From: Nitrososphaerota archaeon
GTDB lineage: Archaea; Thermoproteota; Nitrososphaeria; Conexivisphaerales; UBA164
Assembly: GCA_009903795.1 (NCBI GenBank)
Contig: WYER01000012.1
Coordinates: 1-64,000 of the forward strand
DNA: 64,000 bases
Reading direction: 5' to 3'
Numbering within the stretch: the first letter of the stretch is position 1; each line of letters opens with the position of its first letter. Under the pieces are notes generated by a model that was given only the letters and a program-made list of their open reading frames with translations, was not told the DNA's origin and did not search any database. A program made the position numbers and the translations under genes. This document shows, piece after piece, positions 43,968 to 53,397 of the stretch.

Positions 43968-44726
43968 ATGAATATAGGTATAATAGGAATAGGTAATATG
44001 GGTTATGCCCTTAGCGTGGCGCTCTCAAAAAGTAAAGAAGATACTATATTAGTTTACGACAGGGGTAAATATAAGGTTCCAAAAATAAAAAATATTAAAC
44101 GTGCAAATAGCCTTATTGATCTAGTTAAAAGCTCAGATACGATATTTGTTTCAGTAAAGCCTAACGACGCAGAAAAACTTTTTGATGAAATTTCTTTAAA
44201 CGTAGAAGGAAAAACGGTGGTTTCGGTTGTAGCTCTCTATCCATACAGCAAAATGGTAGAAAAAATGCCAAAAGCAAAAATATGTAAAATCATGACAAGC
44301 ATAGCTGCAGAAACCGGAAAGGCACCTGTTCTTGCTTATTGTCAAAAAGAACTTTTTGAAAGCCTTAAAAGGTTATTAGAAAAGATAGGGGAACCTTATC
44401 TTTTTGATGAGAAAATTATTGATGCTTTAGTTCCAATAACAGGAAGTGGACCTGCAATAGTGGCCTATTTTCTCGATTCTTTATCTCAATATATGCTTCT
44501 TGCAGGAGTTGAAAAAGATTTAGCAGAAAGAATAACTAATCTGGTTACCTACTCAACTTCCATCTATGCACTTAAAAAAGACGTTGATTATCGAACTCTT
44601 ATAAAAAAAGTAGCTACTCCTTCAGGAATAACTATTAAGATCTTGCAGGAATTTGATAAAAGAACGTTAAAAGGCAATGTTGTAGATTCAATTTATTCAA
44701 AAATTAAAGAATATGTGAAATTATAG
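43968..44726 (+). CDS. proC: pyrroline-5-carboxylate reductase
   Basis: 252 residues from the ATG at 43,968 (MNIGIIGIGNMGYALSVAL), chosen because the Rossmann motif starts there and a GGAGGT lies 13 nt upstream. VSVKPND and the C-terminal ITGSGPAIVAYFLDSL and VATPSGITIKILQEF are ProC hallmarks. It catalyses the last step of proline synthesis. The stop is directly followed by the convergent 5S rRNA gene. Confidence 0.87.
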   Translation: MNIGIIGIGNMGYALSVALSKSKEDTILVYDRGKYKVPKIKNIKRANSLIDLVKSSDTIFVSVKPNDAEKLFDEISLNVEGKTVVSVVALYPYSKMVEKMPKAKICKIMTSIAAETGKAPVLAYCQKELFESLKRLLEKIGEPYLFDEKIIDALVPITGSGPAIVAYFLDSLSQYMLLAGVEKDLAERITNLVTYSTSIYALKKDVDYRTLIKKVATPSGITIKILQEFDKRTLKGNVVDSIYSKIKEYVKL

Positions 44727-44842
44727 AGCGCCGGCACCGCTGCTTCGCGAGGGCTTGCGCACCTCACTAACACAGCGGCGGTGGTAGGTTTTACTTCCGG
44801 GTTCGGATGAGACCGGGTAGAACCCTACCCCTATGGCCGGCT
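44727..44842 (-). rRNA. 5S rRNA
   Basis: The closing helix is GCCGGC at 44,836-44,841 pairing with GCCGGC at 44,730-44,735. The internal core reads CATCCGAACCCGGAAGTAAAACC on the minus strand, matching the loop B/C region of 5S rRNA (CCGAACCCGGAAGTTAAGC). Total about 115 nt. It is not next to 16S or 23S genes in this window, as in many crenarchaea. The exact ends may be off by a few bases. Confidence 0.9.
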
Positions 44843-44944
44843 TTGTATGTTATGCTTCCTTTTTTTATAAACCTTTCTGACCATTTGTAATTTGCTTATG
44901 TTTTTTAGTTATTGATAAATATGTATGAAAAAATAACAATGCGT

Positions 44945-45655
44945 ATGATCAAGCTTATTGGTATTGATATTGACGGAACTTTAACTGAAAATGACGGCAG
45001 AATTAATTTTGAGGCTGCTGTTTTATTGAGAAAGCTACAAGACAGTGGTTTACAAGTAGTTTTAGCAACTGGGCGGAGCGTATTTGAGACTTATACGTTA
45101 TCAAAATTTTTAGGTTTTGCAAATTTTGGCATTAGCGAAAATGGCGGAGTTATATATTATAAAGAACCTACAAGAGTTAAATTGTTTGGAAACTATTTTG
45201 ATTCCTTAAAAGCATATGATTTTTTATCTAAAAATATAGATAACATAAGGATAAATCAGCGAATGCCAAGGTTAACCGAAATTTTACTCGAAAGAAATTT
45301 TGATATAGATTTTGCCAATAAGTTACTTAAGGACAATGGTTATAATTCAAAAATCCTTGATAGCGGTGTAGCTTACCATCTATCAAGTATTAACGCAAAT
45401 AAGGGTGTTGCATTAAAATATATTATAGAAAAGATGAATTTAAAAAAAGAAGAAGTAGCAAGCATTGGAGATAGTGAGGTTGATGAACTAATGTTCGCTG
45501 TATCTGGTTATTCATTCCTTGTAAATAAAAATTATATTATAAAAAATAGAACGATTAATGAAAATACAAAATTAATAGTAACGGAAAGACAAGGCCCTAT
45601 GGGATTAATAGAGGCAATCGAATGGTTGATGAATAATGATCTCCTATTTTACTGA
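44945..45655 (+). CDS. pgp: HAD-superfamily sugar/phosphoglycolate phosphatase (Cof-type)
   Basis: The catalytic nucleophile motif is IGIDIDGTLTE. The second motif is VVLATGRS, and the C-terminal metal motif is VASIGDSEVDELMF with the preceding Lys in NANKGVALKYI. The small C2B cap suits archaeal phosphoglycolate phosphatases. I start at the ATG at 44,945 (MIKLIGIDIDGTL). The ATG at 44,939 is equally possible, and a TATA-like ttgataaatatg lies about 25 nt upstream of either. It overlaps argS by 20 nt. Confidence 0.85.
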   Translation: MIKLIGIDIDGTLTENDGRINFEAAVLLRKLQDSGLQVVLATGRSVFETYTLSKFLGFANFGISENGGVIYYKEPTRVKLFGNYFDSLKAYDFLSKNIDNIRINQRMPRLTEILLERNFDIDFANKLLKDNGYNSKILDSGVAYHLSSINANKGVALKYIIEKMNLKKEEVASIGDSEVDELMFAVSGYSFLVNKNYIIKNRTINENTKLIVTERQGPMGLIEAIEWLMNNDLLFY

Positions 45656-47480
45656 ACTGAATAAACTTACAGCATCAGTAAATGATGCTTTAAGCAAGCT
45701 TGGCATAACAACTACAAGCGTTTACGTTGGAGAACCTACAGAGCCTGCCTTTGGTGAAATTACAACTAATGCGGCATTTGTATTAGCAAAGACATTTAAA
45801 AAACCTCCCTACGAGATCGCTAAAGATTTTTTAAACAAGATTGAATACGATAAAGAAAACTTAAGCGCAGAAATTCATCCAAGCGGTTTTATTAATTTTA
45901 GATTTACAGAACGATTTTATCTTAGTTTCTTGAACGAAATACTTAAAAACGACGGTTTTGGAGAAATCCAGGTTAAAGAAAAGAAAAAAATAATAATTGA
46001 ACATACAAGTGTTAACCCGAATAAAGCCTTACATGTAGGACATGCGAGGAACGTGGTGCTCGGAGATACTTTTTATAGGCTTTTTAAAAGGTTAGGACAC
46101 GATGTAAAAGTTTTAAACTATATAGACGATACTGGCGTGCAGGTTGCTGACCTTATTGTAGGATTCAAATATTTAGGGTATTCTCTTGAAAGTGATGACA
46201 AATTTGACCATTACTGCGGAGATGTTGTTTATGTTAATGCTAATAAAGCAATCGAAGAAAACGAAGAATTAAAGAAAAAAAGAAGTGAAATATTAAAAGA
46301 CCTAGAAGAAGGGGGCGAGATATATAATTTTGCAAAGCCAATTATAGAAAAAATTGTAAGAGAACAACTAAAAAGCGCATGGAATATTGGGGCAAGATAT
46401 GACATACTTAACTGGGAAAGCCATTTTATACACGGCGGTTATTGGAAAAAAATGTTTGAAATCTTAAAAGAAAAAGGACTTGTAAAGTTTATAAAAGAAG
46501 GCAAGTATAAAAATTGTTGGGTTCTTTTAGATAAAAAAATACTTATAAGAAGCGACGGGACGACAGTTTATACCGCTAAAGATCTTACTTATGCAGCGTG
46601 GAAACTTGGTTTAATACATGATGAGTTTTATTACCATGTTTTTTCTAAACAACCGGATAATACAGACGTCTATACGACTACATTATCGGACGGAATTAAG
46701 GGGCTCTATACTCCTGCGGATGAAGCATATATACTTATAGATCAAAGACAGTTGCCTTTGCAAAACCTTATAAAAGAAACTTTAAGGGCTTTATCAGTAT
46801 CTAAAGAGTATAAAGTTATAGCTTATGGATTAGTTGCGCTTTCAAAGAATACAGCAGAAAAAATCGTTAAAGGAAAAGTTGAAAAAGAGTTTGTTCATAT
46901 GTCAGGTAGAAGCGGAATTTATTATAATCTAGATGATTTAATGGATGCTATAAAAATTGCTGCAATTAATCTAATAAATAATAGAAATCCGCTCCTTCCT
47001 GACAAAGAAGATACGGCTTCTAAAGTTGCAATTGCTGCAATACGATATTCGCTCCTAAGGCCCGATCTCGAAAAACAGATAGTTTTTGATATAGACGATG
47101 CCCTTAAGCTAGAAGGTGATACTGGACCATATATTCAATATACTTATGCAAGGGCTTCTAAAATACTCGAAAAAGCTAATCAAGAATTCAGTAAATTGGA
47201 GGAGATTAACCTTAGCCAAGAGGAAAAGAACTTATTACTTTATATGAGCAAATATGATTATTACTTATTAAAGGCTTATTCATCGATGTCAGTTTCTATT
47301 CTTGCTAATTATGCTCACGAGCTGGCTTTTAGGTTTAATGTCTTTTATGAAAAGAAAAGAGTGCTAGATGAAAAAGACACAAAATTAAGAACTTTACGGC
47401 TAGCGCTTGTTTATGCATACAAATTGATCATCTCTGATCTTATGAACGTTCTTGGTCTGCCGACACTAAAAGAACTTTAA
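45636..47480 (+). CDS. argS: arginyl-tRNA synthetase
   Basis: 614 residues. The class I HIGH motif is HVGH in VNPNKALHVGHARNVVLGDTF. The N-terminal tRNA-binding domain carries FGEITTNAAFVLAK, and the C-terminal anticodon-binding DALR domain runs from about 480, preceded by DTGPYIQYTYARASKIL. The KMSKS equivalent is degenerate (FVHMSGRSG), as in many ArgRS. It overlaps the phosphatase gene, so both are one transcript. Confidence 0.95.
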   Translation: MISYFTELNKLTASVNDALSKLGITTTSVYVGEPTEPAFGEITTNAAFVLAKTFKKPPYEIAKDFLNKIEYDKENLSAEIHPSGFINFRFTERFYLSFLNEILKNDGFGEIQVKEKKKIIIEHTSVNPNKALHVGHARNVVLGDTFYRLFKRLGHDVKVLNYIDDTGVQVADLIVGFKYLGYSLESDDKFDHYCGDVVYVNANKAIEENEELKKKRSEILKDLEEGGEIYNFAKPIIEKIVREQLKSAWNIGARYDILNWESHFIHGGYWKKMFEILKEKGLVKFIKEGKYKNCWVLLDKKILIRSDGTTVYTAKDLTYAAWKLGLIHDEFYYHVFSKQPDNTDVYTTTLSDGIKGLYTPADEAYILIDQRQLPLQNLIKETLRALSVSKEYKVIAYGLVALSKNTAEKIVKGKVEKEFVHMSGRSGIYYNLDDLMDAIKIAAINLINNRNPLLPDKEDTASKVAIAAIRYSLLRPDLEKQIVFDIDDALKLEGDTGPYIQYTYARASKILEKANQEFSKLEEINLSQEEKNLLLYMSKYDYYLLKAYSSMSVSILANYAHELAFRFNVFYEKKRVLDEKDTKLRTLRLALVYAYKLIISDLMNVLGLPTLKEL

Positions 47481-47522
47481 TAGATAGTGTTTTTATACCA
47501 AAATTTTCTTATTTAGGTACAA

Positions 47523-48272
47523 ATGGAAAAATTGTCTGTTTATCAAATGCTTCTTAATAGAAGAAAAAATAATAGGCTTTGCTTTCCACTATTAGATCCA
47601 GTTAACTTTTTTGATGTTGCTAAAACGGAAAAAAAGCTTTCTGAAGTGGATAAAAGTTTGGTAGATGCTTTTCTTGTTGGAGGTTCTACGATGATAGCGC
47701 AAGAAGATCTTGACAGAACTATCGATTGTATAAAAAAGAAGACTGGGTTGCCAGTTATAATCTTCCCGAATAATGTTAATGCTGTTTCAAAAAAGGCCGA
47801 TGCAATACTTTACATGATGCTGATGAATTCAGACATAACATATTATATCATAGATGCTCAAGTTTTGGCTTCTTCATTGATTGAAAGATATAAATTAGAA
47901 ACTATACCAACAGCGTATATAGTTACAAACTCAGACAGTGCAGTATCACATATAGGTCATGTACGACCCATACCTTCTATTCCTGAGCTTATTTCCCTTT
48001 ATGTGTTAGCAGCAAAACATTTTGGATTTAAAGCTGTGTATTTAGAAGGAGGTTCGGGCACATCTACACCAATATCTGAAGAAACTATAAGCTTAAGCAG
48101 AAAACTTTTTAATGGTTTGCTTTTAGTAGGCGGAGGAATAACTAATGCAGAAAGAGCGGTTAAAATTGCGCGTGCTGGAGCAGATGGTATTGTTATAGGT
48201 AATTTGTTAGAAAAAGAAAAAGGAGAAAACGAGTTTAATAAAATATGTAAAGAAGTCAAAAAAGTTCCTTAA
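47523..48272 (+). CDS. geranylgeranylglyceryl phosphate synthase
   Basis: 249 residues, a TIM barrel. PLLDPVNFFDV at the N-terminus, DAFLVGGSTM, then VYLEGGSGTSTPI and LLVGGGITNAERAVKIARAGADGIVIGNLLEK form the phosphate-binding motifs of this family. It makes the first ether bond of archaeal membrane lipids from glycerol-1-phosphate and geranylgeranyl diphosphate. It probably belongs to the pgp-argS transcript (42-nt gap). Confidence 0.94.
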   Translation: MEKLSVYQMLLNRRKNNRLCFPLLDPVNFFDVAKTEKKLSEVDKSLVDAFLVGGSTMIAQEDLDRTIDCIKKKTGLPVIIFPNNVNAVSKKADAILYMMLMNSDITYYIIDAQVLASSLIERYKLETIPTAYIVTNSDSAVSHIGHVRPIPSIPELISLYVLAAKHFGFKAVYLEGGSGTSTPISEETISLSRKLFNGLLLVGGGITNAERAVKIARAGADGIVIGNLLEKEKGENEFNKICKEVKKVP

Positions 48273-48645
48273 TAATTGTATCTAATAGGATATTCAGTTT
48301 ATGGTAAATTTCCTCATTTTTTATATCTAATACTTCTTTAAGCATATCGCTTATTTCTTTTAACTGTATCAAATTTTTTTCATTAATTATTCCAAAAGTT
48401 AAAAAAAGAATAAAGGTCAAAAAACAAGATTTTATGTTTTTTCTCGCGCGTCTCCTTATTGTGGATTTTTCTCCTGATGTTTTTTTATAAAATTTACGAT
48501 AATTTTCATATTTATTAAACAATTCATAGGAGAAATTTGTAGTTTTTTTATTAATTAATGCCAAAAATTCTAATTCTGTAATGCATGAGTTATCTACTAT
48601 TTTTTCTAAAATTTTTTTTGTTTCATTGTTATGATTATTACTCAT
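48256..48645 (-). CDS. small basic protein of unknown function
   Basis: 129 residues, not recognised. Residues 1-65 are charged and mostly helical. A basic patch (GEKSTIRRRARKNIKS) precedes a hydrophobic stretch (CFLTFILFLTFGII) that could be one membrane segment or a buried helix, followed by a further amphipathic helical region. Its 3' end overlaps the GGGP synthase gene by 17 nt, convergent. It might be a nucleic-acid-binding protein. The only support is its length and a plausible start. Confidence 0.5.
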   Translation of the reverse strand: MSNNHNNETKKILEKIVDNSCITELEFLALINKKTTNFSYELFNKYENYRKFYKKTSGEKSTIRRRARKNIKSCFLTFILFLTFGIINEKNLIQLKEISDMLKEVLDIKNEEIYHKLNILLDTIIKELF

Positions 48646-48746
48646 ACAATACTATACATTTTTGTATAGTTTAAACGTTTAGAATGCTGCCAACCTTTTT
48701 AAATTAAATCATTAATTACATTTTATAAAAAATTCAAAGATTAATG

Positions 48747-48778
48747 TTTATATGATAATGTGATATTATCTTGTATAA
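48747..48778 (+). promoter_or_regulatory. kdp promoter with an inverted repeat between TATA and start
   Basis: A TATA-like tttatatga at 48,747-48,755 is centred about 27 nt upstream of the ATG at 48,778, indicating a leaderless transcript. Between them lies GATAAT-gtgat-ATTATC (48,754-48,770), 6-bp inverted arms overlapping the TATA box edge. This is where a repressor such as the co-transcribed winged-helix protein could bind. Inference from position. Confidence 0.5.
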
Positions 48779-49227
48779 TGATAAACATCACAACAATAAG
48801 CTTTTTAATGTCATTTTTTTCACTAGTGATATCAATATTAACTTTTTTACTGATTTTTCGTCTCATCAATAAAGTGAAAGAAGAATATAACGTGTTTAGC
48901 GATATCACAAAAGAATACATAATTAAAAAGAAAATCCAGAACGACATCGACTCTCTCAATTTTAATAATCAAGTAAAAACACATGTTGATAGACCTAAAA
49001 CACAAAATGAATTAAATAAAACTCAAGTTGAAATATTAAAAATTGCTACCTCTATGCCTATAACAGCGCGTGATGTGATGCAAAAATTTAACATCACAAG
49101 AGAACATGCATCTAGAATGTTGTCACTTCTCAATAAAGAAGGATATTTAAAAAAAGTAAATGAAAGCAAACCTTATAAGTACATAATAGATGATAAAGGT
49201 CGACAATACATGAGTGATGTATATTGA
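48778..49227 (+). CDS. membrane-anchored winged-helix transcription regulator, first gene of the kdp operon
   Basis: 149 residues from the ATG at 48,778 (MINITTISFLMSFF). One N-terminal transmembrane helix (about residues 5-28) is followed by a coiled, charged linker (NKVKEEYNVFSDITKEYIIKKK). A C-terminal winged helix follows: KTQVEILKIATSMPITARDVMQKFNITREHASRMLSLLNKEGYLKKV. The recognition helix would be REHASRMLSLL. A membrane anchor with a DNA-binding tail suggests sensing at the membrane, perhaps of K+ or turgor. The stop overlaps the kdpA start by 4 nt. KdpD/KdpE are absent here. Confidence 0.75.
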   Translation: MINITTISFLMSFFSLVISILTFLLIFRLINKVKEEYNVFSDITKEYIIKKKIQNDIDSLNFNNQVKTHVDRPKTQNELNKTQVEILKIATSMPITARDVMQKFNITREHASRMLSLLNKEGYLKKVNESKPYKYIIDDKGRQYMSDVY

Positions 49228-50756
49228 GTACAGTTATATACAGCTATATTATTTGGTTCATATTTCCATACGTTATTAGCATTATATTTTCATACATCTA
49301 TGCTCTAGCTATTTATCGTATTTTCTTTAGTTTTAAACAAAATTCTATTTTTTCACGAGCCTTTAAATACAATATGCAAGCCAATGAATACTTTTTTAGT
49401 TTAATGTTAGTTAATTTATTTTCAGCTGTAATCGCATTAGTGATTATATGGTTTGGTTACATCACATCACATAATAACTACTTATGGTTTAATATTATCA
49501 CATCATATATCACAAATACAAATTTACAGCATTTTATAAATCAGCAATTACCCTATTTTGTCCAAACAACTAGCCTTATGTATTTACAGTTTTTAGCTCC
49601 TGCCACTGGTCTTTCGGTTGCCGTAGCCATATTTAGGTCGCTTTTTTATAAAACGTTTGGTAACTTTTATGTTGATTTTTTAAAAAGCATTTTATTGCTT
49701 GCAACAACGGTTTTTATAATTATTATCTTGTATGATTATTTTGGAGTTACATTTGGTTTTCCTTTTTCATTTTTACATGGAATTAATAATGCTCCTTTAA
49801 GCATCTATAACGCTATTACTTTGCTAGGTAACAACGGTGGTTCTTATATCACAGAAGGTATTGCTGCAGGAGCTCTTATGCCTAACTCAATAACAGCTTT
49901 TTTGGACATAATTTTTCTAAACTTATTACCGTTTTCACTTATTTTTCTAATAGGTATAATTACTAAGAATATTAAACTAAGCCTTTCCATTTTTCTAGTT
50001 GTTTTAATTTTTTACTTCGCCTTTAACCTGATACTTCTCAAAAATTCATACCCTTTTTTAAACAAATCAATGCCTGCAGCTTTAGGTGAGTATTCTTCTT
50101 TAAGTCTTTTTTATTCATCCATAGCTACAAATACAGGTGCTGCTGTTTTTCCGTTAAAGCTATTATCACCTATTCAACTTGCTGTTTTTATCATACTTAT
50201 GTTGGGTAATGCTTTGCCTGGCAGCGTTGGTACTGGGTTTATCTCATTAATATTTATAATCATCATAACAATATTTTTTACGGCTTTAATGAGCGGTAGG
50301 ATGCCAAAATTTTTTGGCTACAAACTAGAACACAAAGAAATAGAATATGCTGTTTTGGGTTATATTTTTCATTTTGCTATAGTTTTAACAGCCATACCTA
50401 TAGCTATTTTTGCTTTAAGGGCTTTTAATTTCTCAACGGGTTATGGATTTACCAAGCTTTTATGGGAAATAGTTTCCGCTAGTGTAAACAACGGTTCGGA
50501 TTTTTATGGAGCTACAGGAAATATTAGCTCATTAAATATTTTAACAGGAATTCTTATGCTGGCAGGAAGGTATGTCCCTATCTACTTTATGATAAAAATA
50601 AGTGAATCATTAATAAGTAAAAAAATTAGTTTTACAGAAACAGATGTGAGGATAGATTCTTTTTATTTTTCGCTTTCTTTGGTATTTTTTACATTTTTAC
50701 TTGTCATAATTTCAATTCTGCCGTTATTGGCTTTAGGTCCGCTTTCAATAGGGTGA
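49224..50756 (+). CDS. kdpA: potassium-transporting ATPase channel-like subunit
   Basis: 510 residues with about ten membrane segments and a TTG start. All four selectivity-filter loops are present: NTNLQ (98-102), LGNNGGSYI, SIATNTGAAVF and SASVNNGSDFYGATGN. The usual bacterial length is about 557, so loops are somewhat shorter. KdpA selects and passes K+ into the KdpB pump. It is translated from an overlap with the regulator gene and is followed 6 nt later by kdpB. Confidence 0.93.
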   Translation: MSTVIYSYIIWFIFPYVISIIFSYIYALAIYRIFFSFKQNSIFSRAFKYNMQANEYFFSLMLVNLFSAVIALVIIWFGYITSHNNYLWFNIITSYITNTNLQHFINQQLPYFVQTTSLMYLQFLAPATGLSVAVAIFRSLFYKTFGNFYVDFLKSILLLATTVFIIIILYDYFGVTFGFPFSFLHGINNAPLSIYNAITLLGNNGGSYITEGIAAGALMPNSITAFLDIIFLNLLPFSLIFLIGIITKNIKLSLSIFLVVLIFYFAFNLILLKNSYPFLNKSMPAALGEYSSLSLFYSSIATNTGAAVFPLKLLSPIQLAVFIILMLGNALPGSVGTGFISLIFIIIITIFFTALMSGRMPKFFGYKLEHKEIEYAVLGYIFHFAIVLTAIPIAIFALRAFNFSTGYGFTKLLWEIVSASVNNGSDFYGATGNISSLNILTGILMLAGRYVPIYFMIKISESLISKKISFTETDVRIDSFYFSLSLVFFTFLLVIISILPLLALGPLSIG

Positions 50757-50762
50757 CGATAT

Positions 50763-52808
50763 TTGAAGCTTGGGGATTATCTTCAAATATTAAAAAATTC
50801 AATAACTAGGCTTTCTCCCTTATATCTTAAAAAAAATCCGGTTATGCTTCTTACAGAAATTTCTTTTGTAATAACTATAATCTATACGTTTTGTATGAAA
50901 GAAATTACGTCGTTCAATTTATCTATAGCTTTGTTAATATTTGCAACAGTCTGGTTCGGAACGTTTGCCGATTCATACGCAGAACATCAAGCAAAACTTA
51001 CAGCCTCGTCGCTTTTAAGCGTGACATCAAATTTATCTGTACGAAAAATAACACCTGAAGGTTCTGAAGTATACGTTCCTCCTGATGCCATTTCAGTAGG
51101 CGATATAATTTTAGTTAAAGAGAATGAAATAATACCGCTTGATGGAATAATTGTAGAAGGAGCGGCTGCAATAGATGAATCTTTAGTTACTGGGGAATCT
51201 TTACCTGTAATAAAAGATGTAAACGATGAAGTAATTTCTGGCAGCAAAGTTGTAAGCGACTGGATTAAAGTTAAGGTTACTAAAACCCTCAAAGAATCGT
51301 ACGTATACAGAATTGCTGAAATGATTGAAAAAACGAAAAGGCCCAAGGGCGAGAGCGAAAAGCAGCTTGACGCTTTAATCTATGGAATAACCTTTTTGTT
51401 AAGCTTAGTAGTATTTTCATTGGGTGTTACAATCAGGCTTTTGGGCTATTCTTTGAGCTTACCTATATTGCTTGGTTTTTATGTTTGTTTGCTCCCTACT
51501 ACTATTAGTGCTTTAGAAGAAGCTATTAGCATATCAGGATTAACAAGACTGTGGAAAATAAAGGTTATATCGAAATCTGGAAAGGCAATCGAAGCGGCTG
51601 GTGATGTTGATGTGGTATTGCTTGATAAAACCGGTACTATAACTTTGGGTAGAAGAGAGCCGGTAAAAATAATACCGCTCAATTCTTATACAGAAGAAGA
51701 TGTAGCTAAAGCTCTATTTCTATCTTCAATTCAAGATGATACACAAGAGGGAAAAGCTATTCTTAGATATCTGCAAAGTAAAAACTATATTCCAAGCGAA
51801 ATAGATAAAGCTATAATGTCATCATATGAGGAGTTTTCTGCAAAAACTAGGAGAAGTGGCATTTATTATAAGGGGTTAAGGTTGCCCGGAAAAGAAATTT
51901 ATAAAGAAATGAGGATTATTAGAAAATCTGATTTTTATGGTGCTTATTTAAATGAAAAAATGCCTATATTTAAAGGAGCTCCCGATGTCATGAGGACCAT
52001 CTTTCATGCTCCTCCTGATTTTGATGAAAAGCTTGAAGAAATTGCTAAAGAGGGGGGTACGCCTTTAGCTGTAGCAGTAGGAGATGAAATAATAGGACTT
52101 CTTGAACTGAAAGATATTTTAAAAGAAGGGGTCAAAGAACAGATTAGAGCCCTTAAATCTATGGGAATAGAACCTTATATGGTAACTGGAGATCATCCTA
52201 TAACAGCACAAATAATTGCTTCTGAAGTAGGTATTGAAAAAGTAATTTCGCAAGCTAAGCCTGAAGATAAATACAAAAAAGTGATTGAAGAACAGGAAAA
52301 AGGAAAAACTATAGCCATGGTTGGCGATGGTACTAACGATGCGCCTGCTCTTGCAAGGGCAAATGTTGGTCTTGCAATGTATACTGGTACTGAAGTTGCT
52401 AAGGAAGCTGCTAACATGATAGATTTAGAATCAGATCCTTCAAAAATAATTGATGTTATTAAATTAGGAAAACAGCTACTTATAACGAGGGGATCGTTAG
52501 CAACATTTTCTATCGCTAACGATGTGTCAAAGTACTTTGTTGTGCTGCCTGCTTTACTTAGCTTCTTAAGTGTAGCTAGAATTCTTAATATTTTACATTT
52601 GCCTCTGCGAGTTGCAGTTATTTCCGCGCTGATCTATAATGCCATAATAATTCCCATACTTATACCTTTAGCTATTATAGGCATATCGTTTAAACCAAAA
52701 TCTCCAAGAAGGATATACCTAGAAAACGTTCTTATTTATGGACTTGGAGGTGTTGTTCTCCCGTTTATTATAATAAAATTAATAGGAGTTTTGCTCGTTA
52801 TCCTTTAA
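50763..52808 (+). CDS. kdpB: potassium-transporting P-type ATPase subunit
   Basis: 681 residues, the normal KdpB size. Phosphorylation motif DKTGT with D288, actuator TGES at 143-146, hinge MVGDGTNDAPALA, and nucleotide-binding FSAKTRRSG with KGAPD. Membrane segments match the KdpB layout (M1-M2 at about 28-68, M3-M4 at 205-250, the rest at the C-terminus). It hydrolyses ATP to drive K+ import through KdpA. No kdpC gene follows: the next 262 nt contain no gene, then ribosomal protein L21e starts. Confidence 0.94.
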   Translation: MKLGDYLQILKNSITRLSPLYLKKNPVMLLTEISFVITIIYTFCMKEITSFNLSIALLIFATVWFGTFADSYAEHQAKLTASSLLSVTSNLSVRKITPEGSEVYVPPDAISVGDIILVKENEIIPLDGIIVEGAAAIDESLVTGESLPVIKDVNDEVISGSKVVSDWIKVKVTKTLKESYVYRIAEMIEKTKRPKGESEKQLDALIYGITFLLSLVVFSLGVTIRLLGYSLSLPILLGFYVCLLPTTISALEEAISISGLTRLWKIKVISKSGKAIEAAGDVDVVLLDKTGTITLGRREPVKIIPLNSYTEEDVAKALFLSSIQDDTQEGKAILRYLQSKNYIPSEIDKAIMSSYEEFSAKTRRSGIYYKGLRLPGKEIYKEMRIIRKSDFYGAYLNEKMPIFKGAPDVMRTIFHAPPDFDEKLEEIAKEGGTPLAVAVGDEIIGLLELKDILKEGVKEQIRALKSMGIEPYMVTGDHPITAQIIASEVGIEKVISQAKPEDKYKKVIEEQEKGKTIAMVGDGTNDAPALARANVGLAMYTGTEVAKEAANMIDLESDPSKIIDVIKLGKQLLITRGSLATFSIANDVSKYFVVLPALLSFLSVARILNILHLPLRVAVISALIYNAIIIPILIPLAIIGISFKPKSPRRIYLENVLIYGLGGVVLPFIIIKLIGVLLVIL

Positions 52809-53070
52809 CCTTAAATTTTATCGATATAATTTAGCTTTATTTAAATTAAACAACCATAGATTTTAAGTATTTTTGAGTTTAAAAAATAGGAATAATAAAA
52901 AGACTGTTTTTGTCTTGTTGAATTAAATTTTAACCAGCTGTGAAAAACTTGATTACCTATTATAACCTTTTTAATCAAAATTAAACTATTGTTAAATTCA
53001 CTTATCATTGAAAGAAAAATAGTATGTTCAGGTAAATTTTTATATAGATATTCTTATTATCTTTTCGCAT

Positions 53071-53397
53071 ATGCCGCATTATAAAGGTTATAGGAGAAAA
53101 ACTCGTAAGTTGTTAACAATAGAAAGCAAAAGAGGACTTTCTTATCTTTTAAACGAGTTTAAAAATGGAGATAAAGTTGTTATCAAAATCGACCCTTCAC
53201 AACCAAAAGGTATGCCGCATAGAAGATTTCAAGGGCGTGTAGGTAAGATTATTGAAGTTAGAAAAAGATCCCTAGTTGTGGAGGTTCAAGTGGGCAATAA
53301 AAAGAAAATACTTTACACAAGGCTTGAACATGTTGTCCCGTTCAAAGGTGAGAGCTTAAATGAGAATAATAAAGAGCAAAAAAATAACCATACATGA
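53071..53397 (+). CDS. rpl21e: 50S ribosomal protein L21e
   Basis: 108 residues, family length. GYRRKTRKLLTIESKRGLSYLLNEFKNGDKVVIKIDPS and MPHRRFQGRVGKIIEVRKRSLVVEVQVG are the conserved blocks. It overlaps rpoF by 38 nt, a conserved archaeal pairing. The 262 nt upstream of it hold no gene. Confidence 0.95.
   Translation: MPHYKGYRRKTRKLLTIESKRGLSYLLNEFKNGDKVVIKIDPSQPKGMPHRRFQGRVGKIIEVRKRSLVVEVQVGNKKKILYTRLEHVVPFKGESLNENNKEQKNNHT

Noticed and set aside
52809..53070. A short kdpC in the gap after kdpB
   Set aside because: No frame in this 262-nt gap carries an N-terminal membrane helix followed by a KdpC-like domain, and a full KdpC would not fit.
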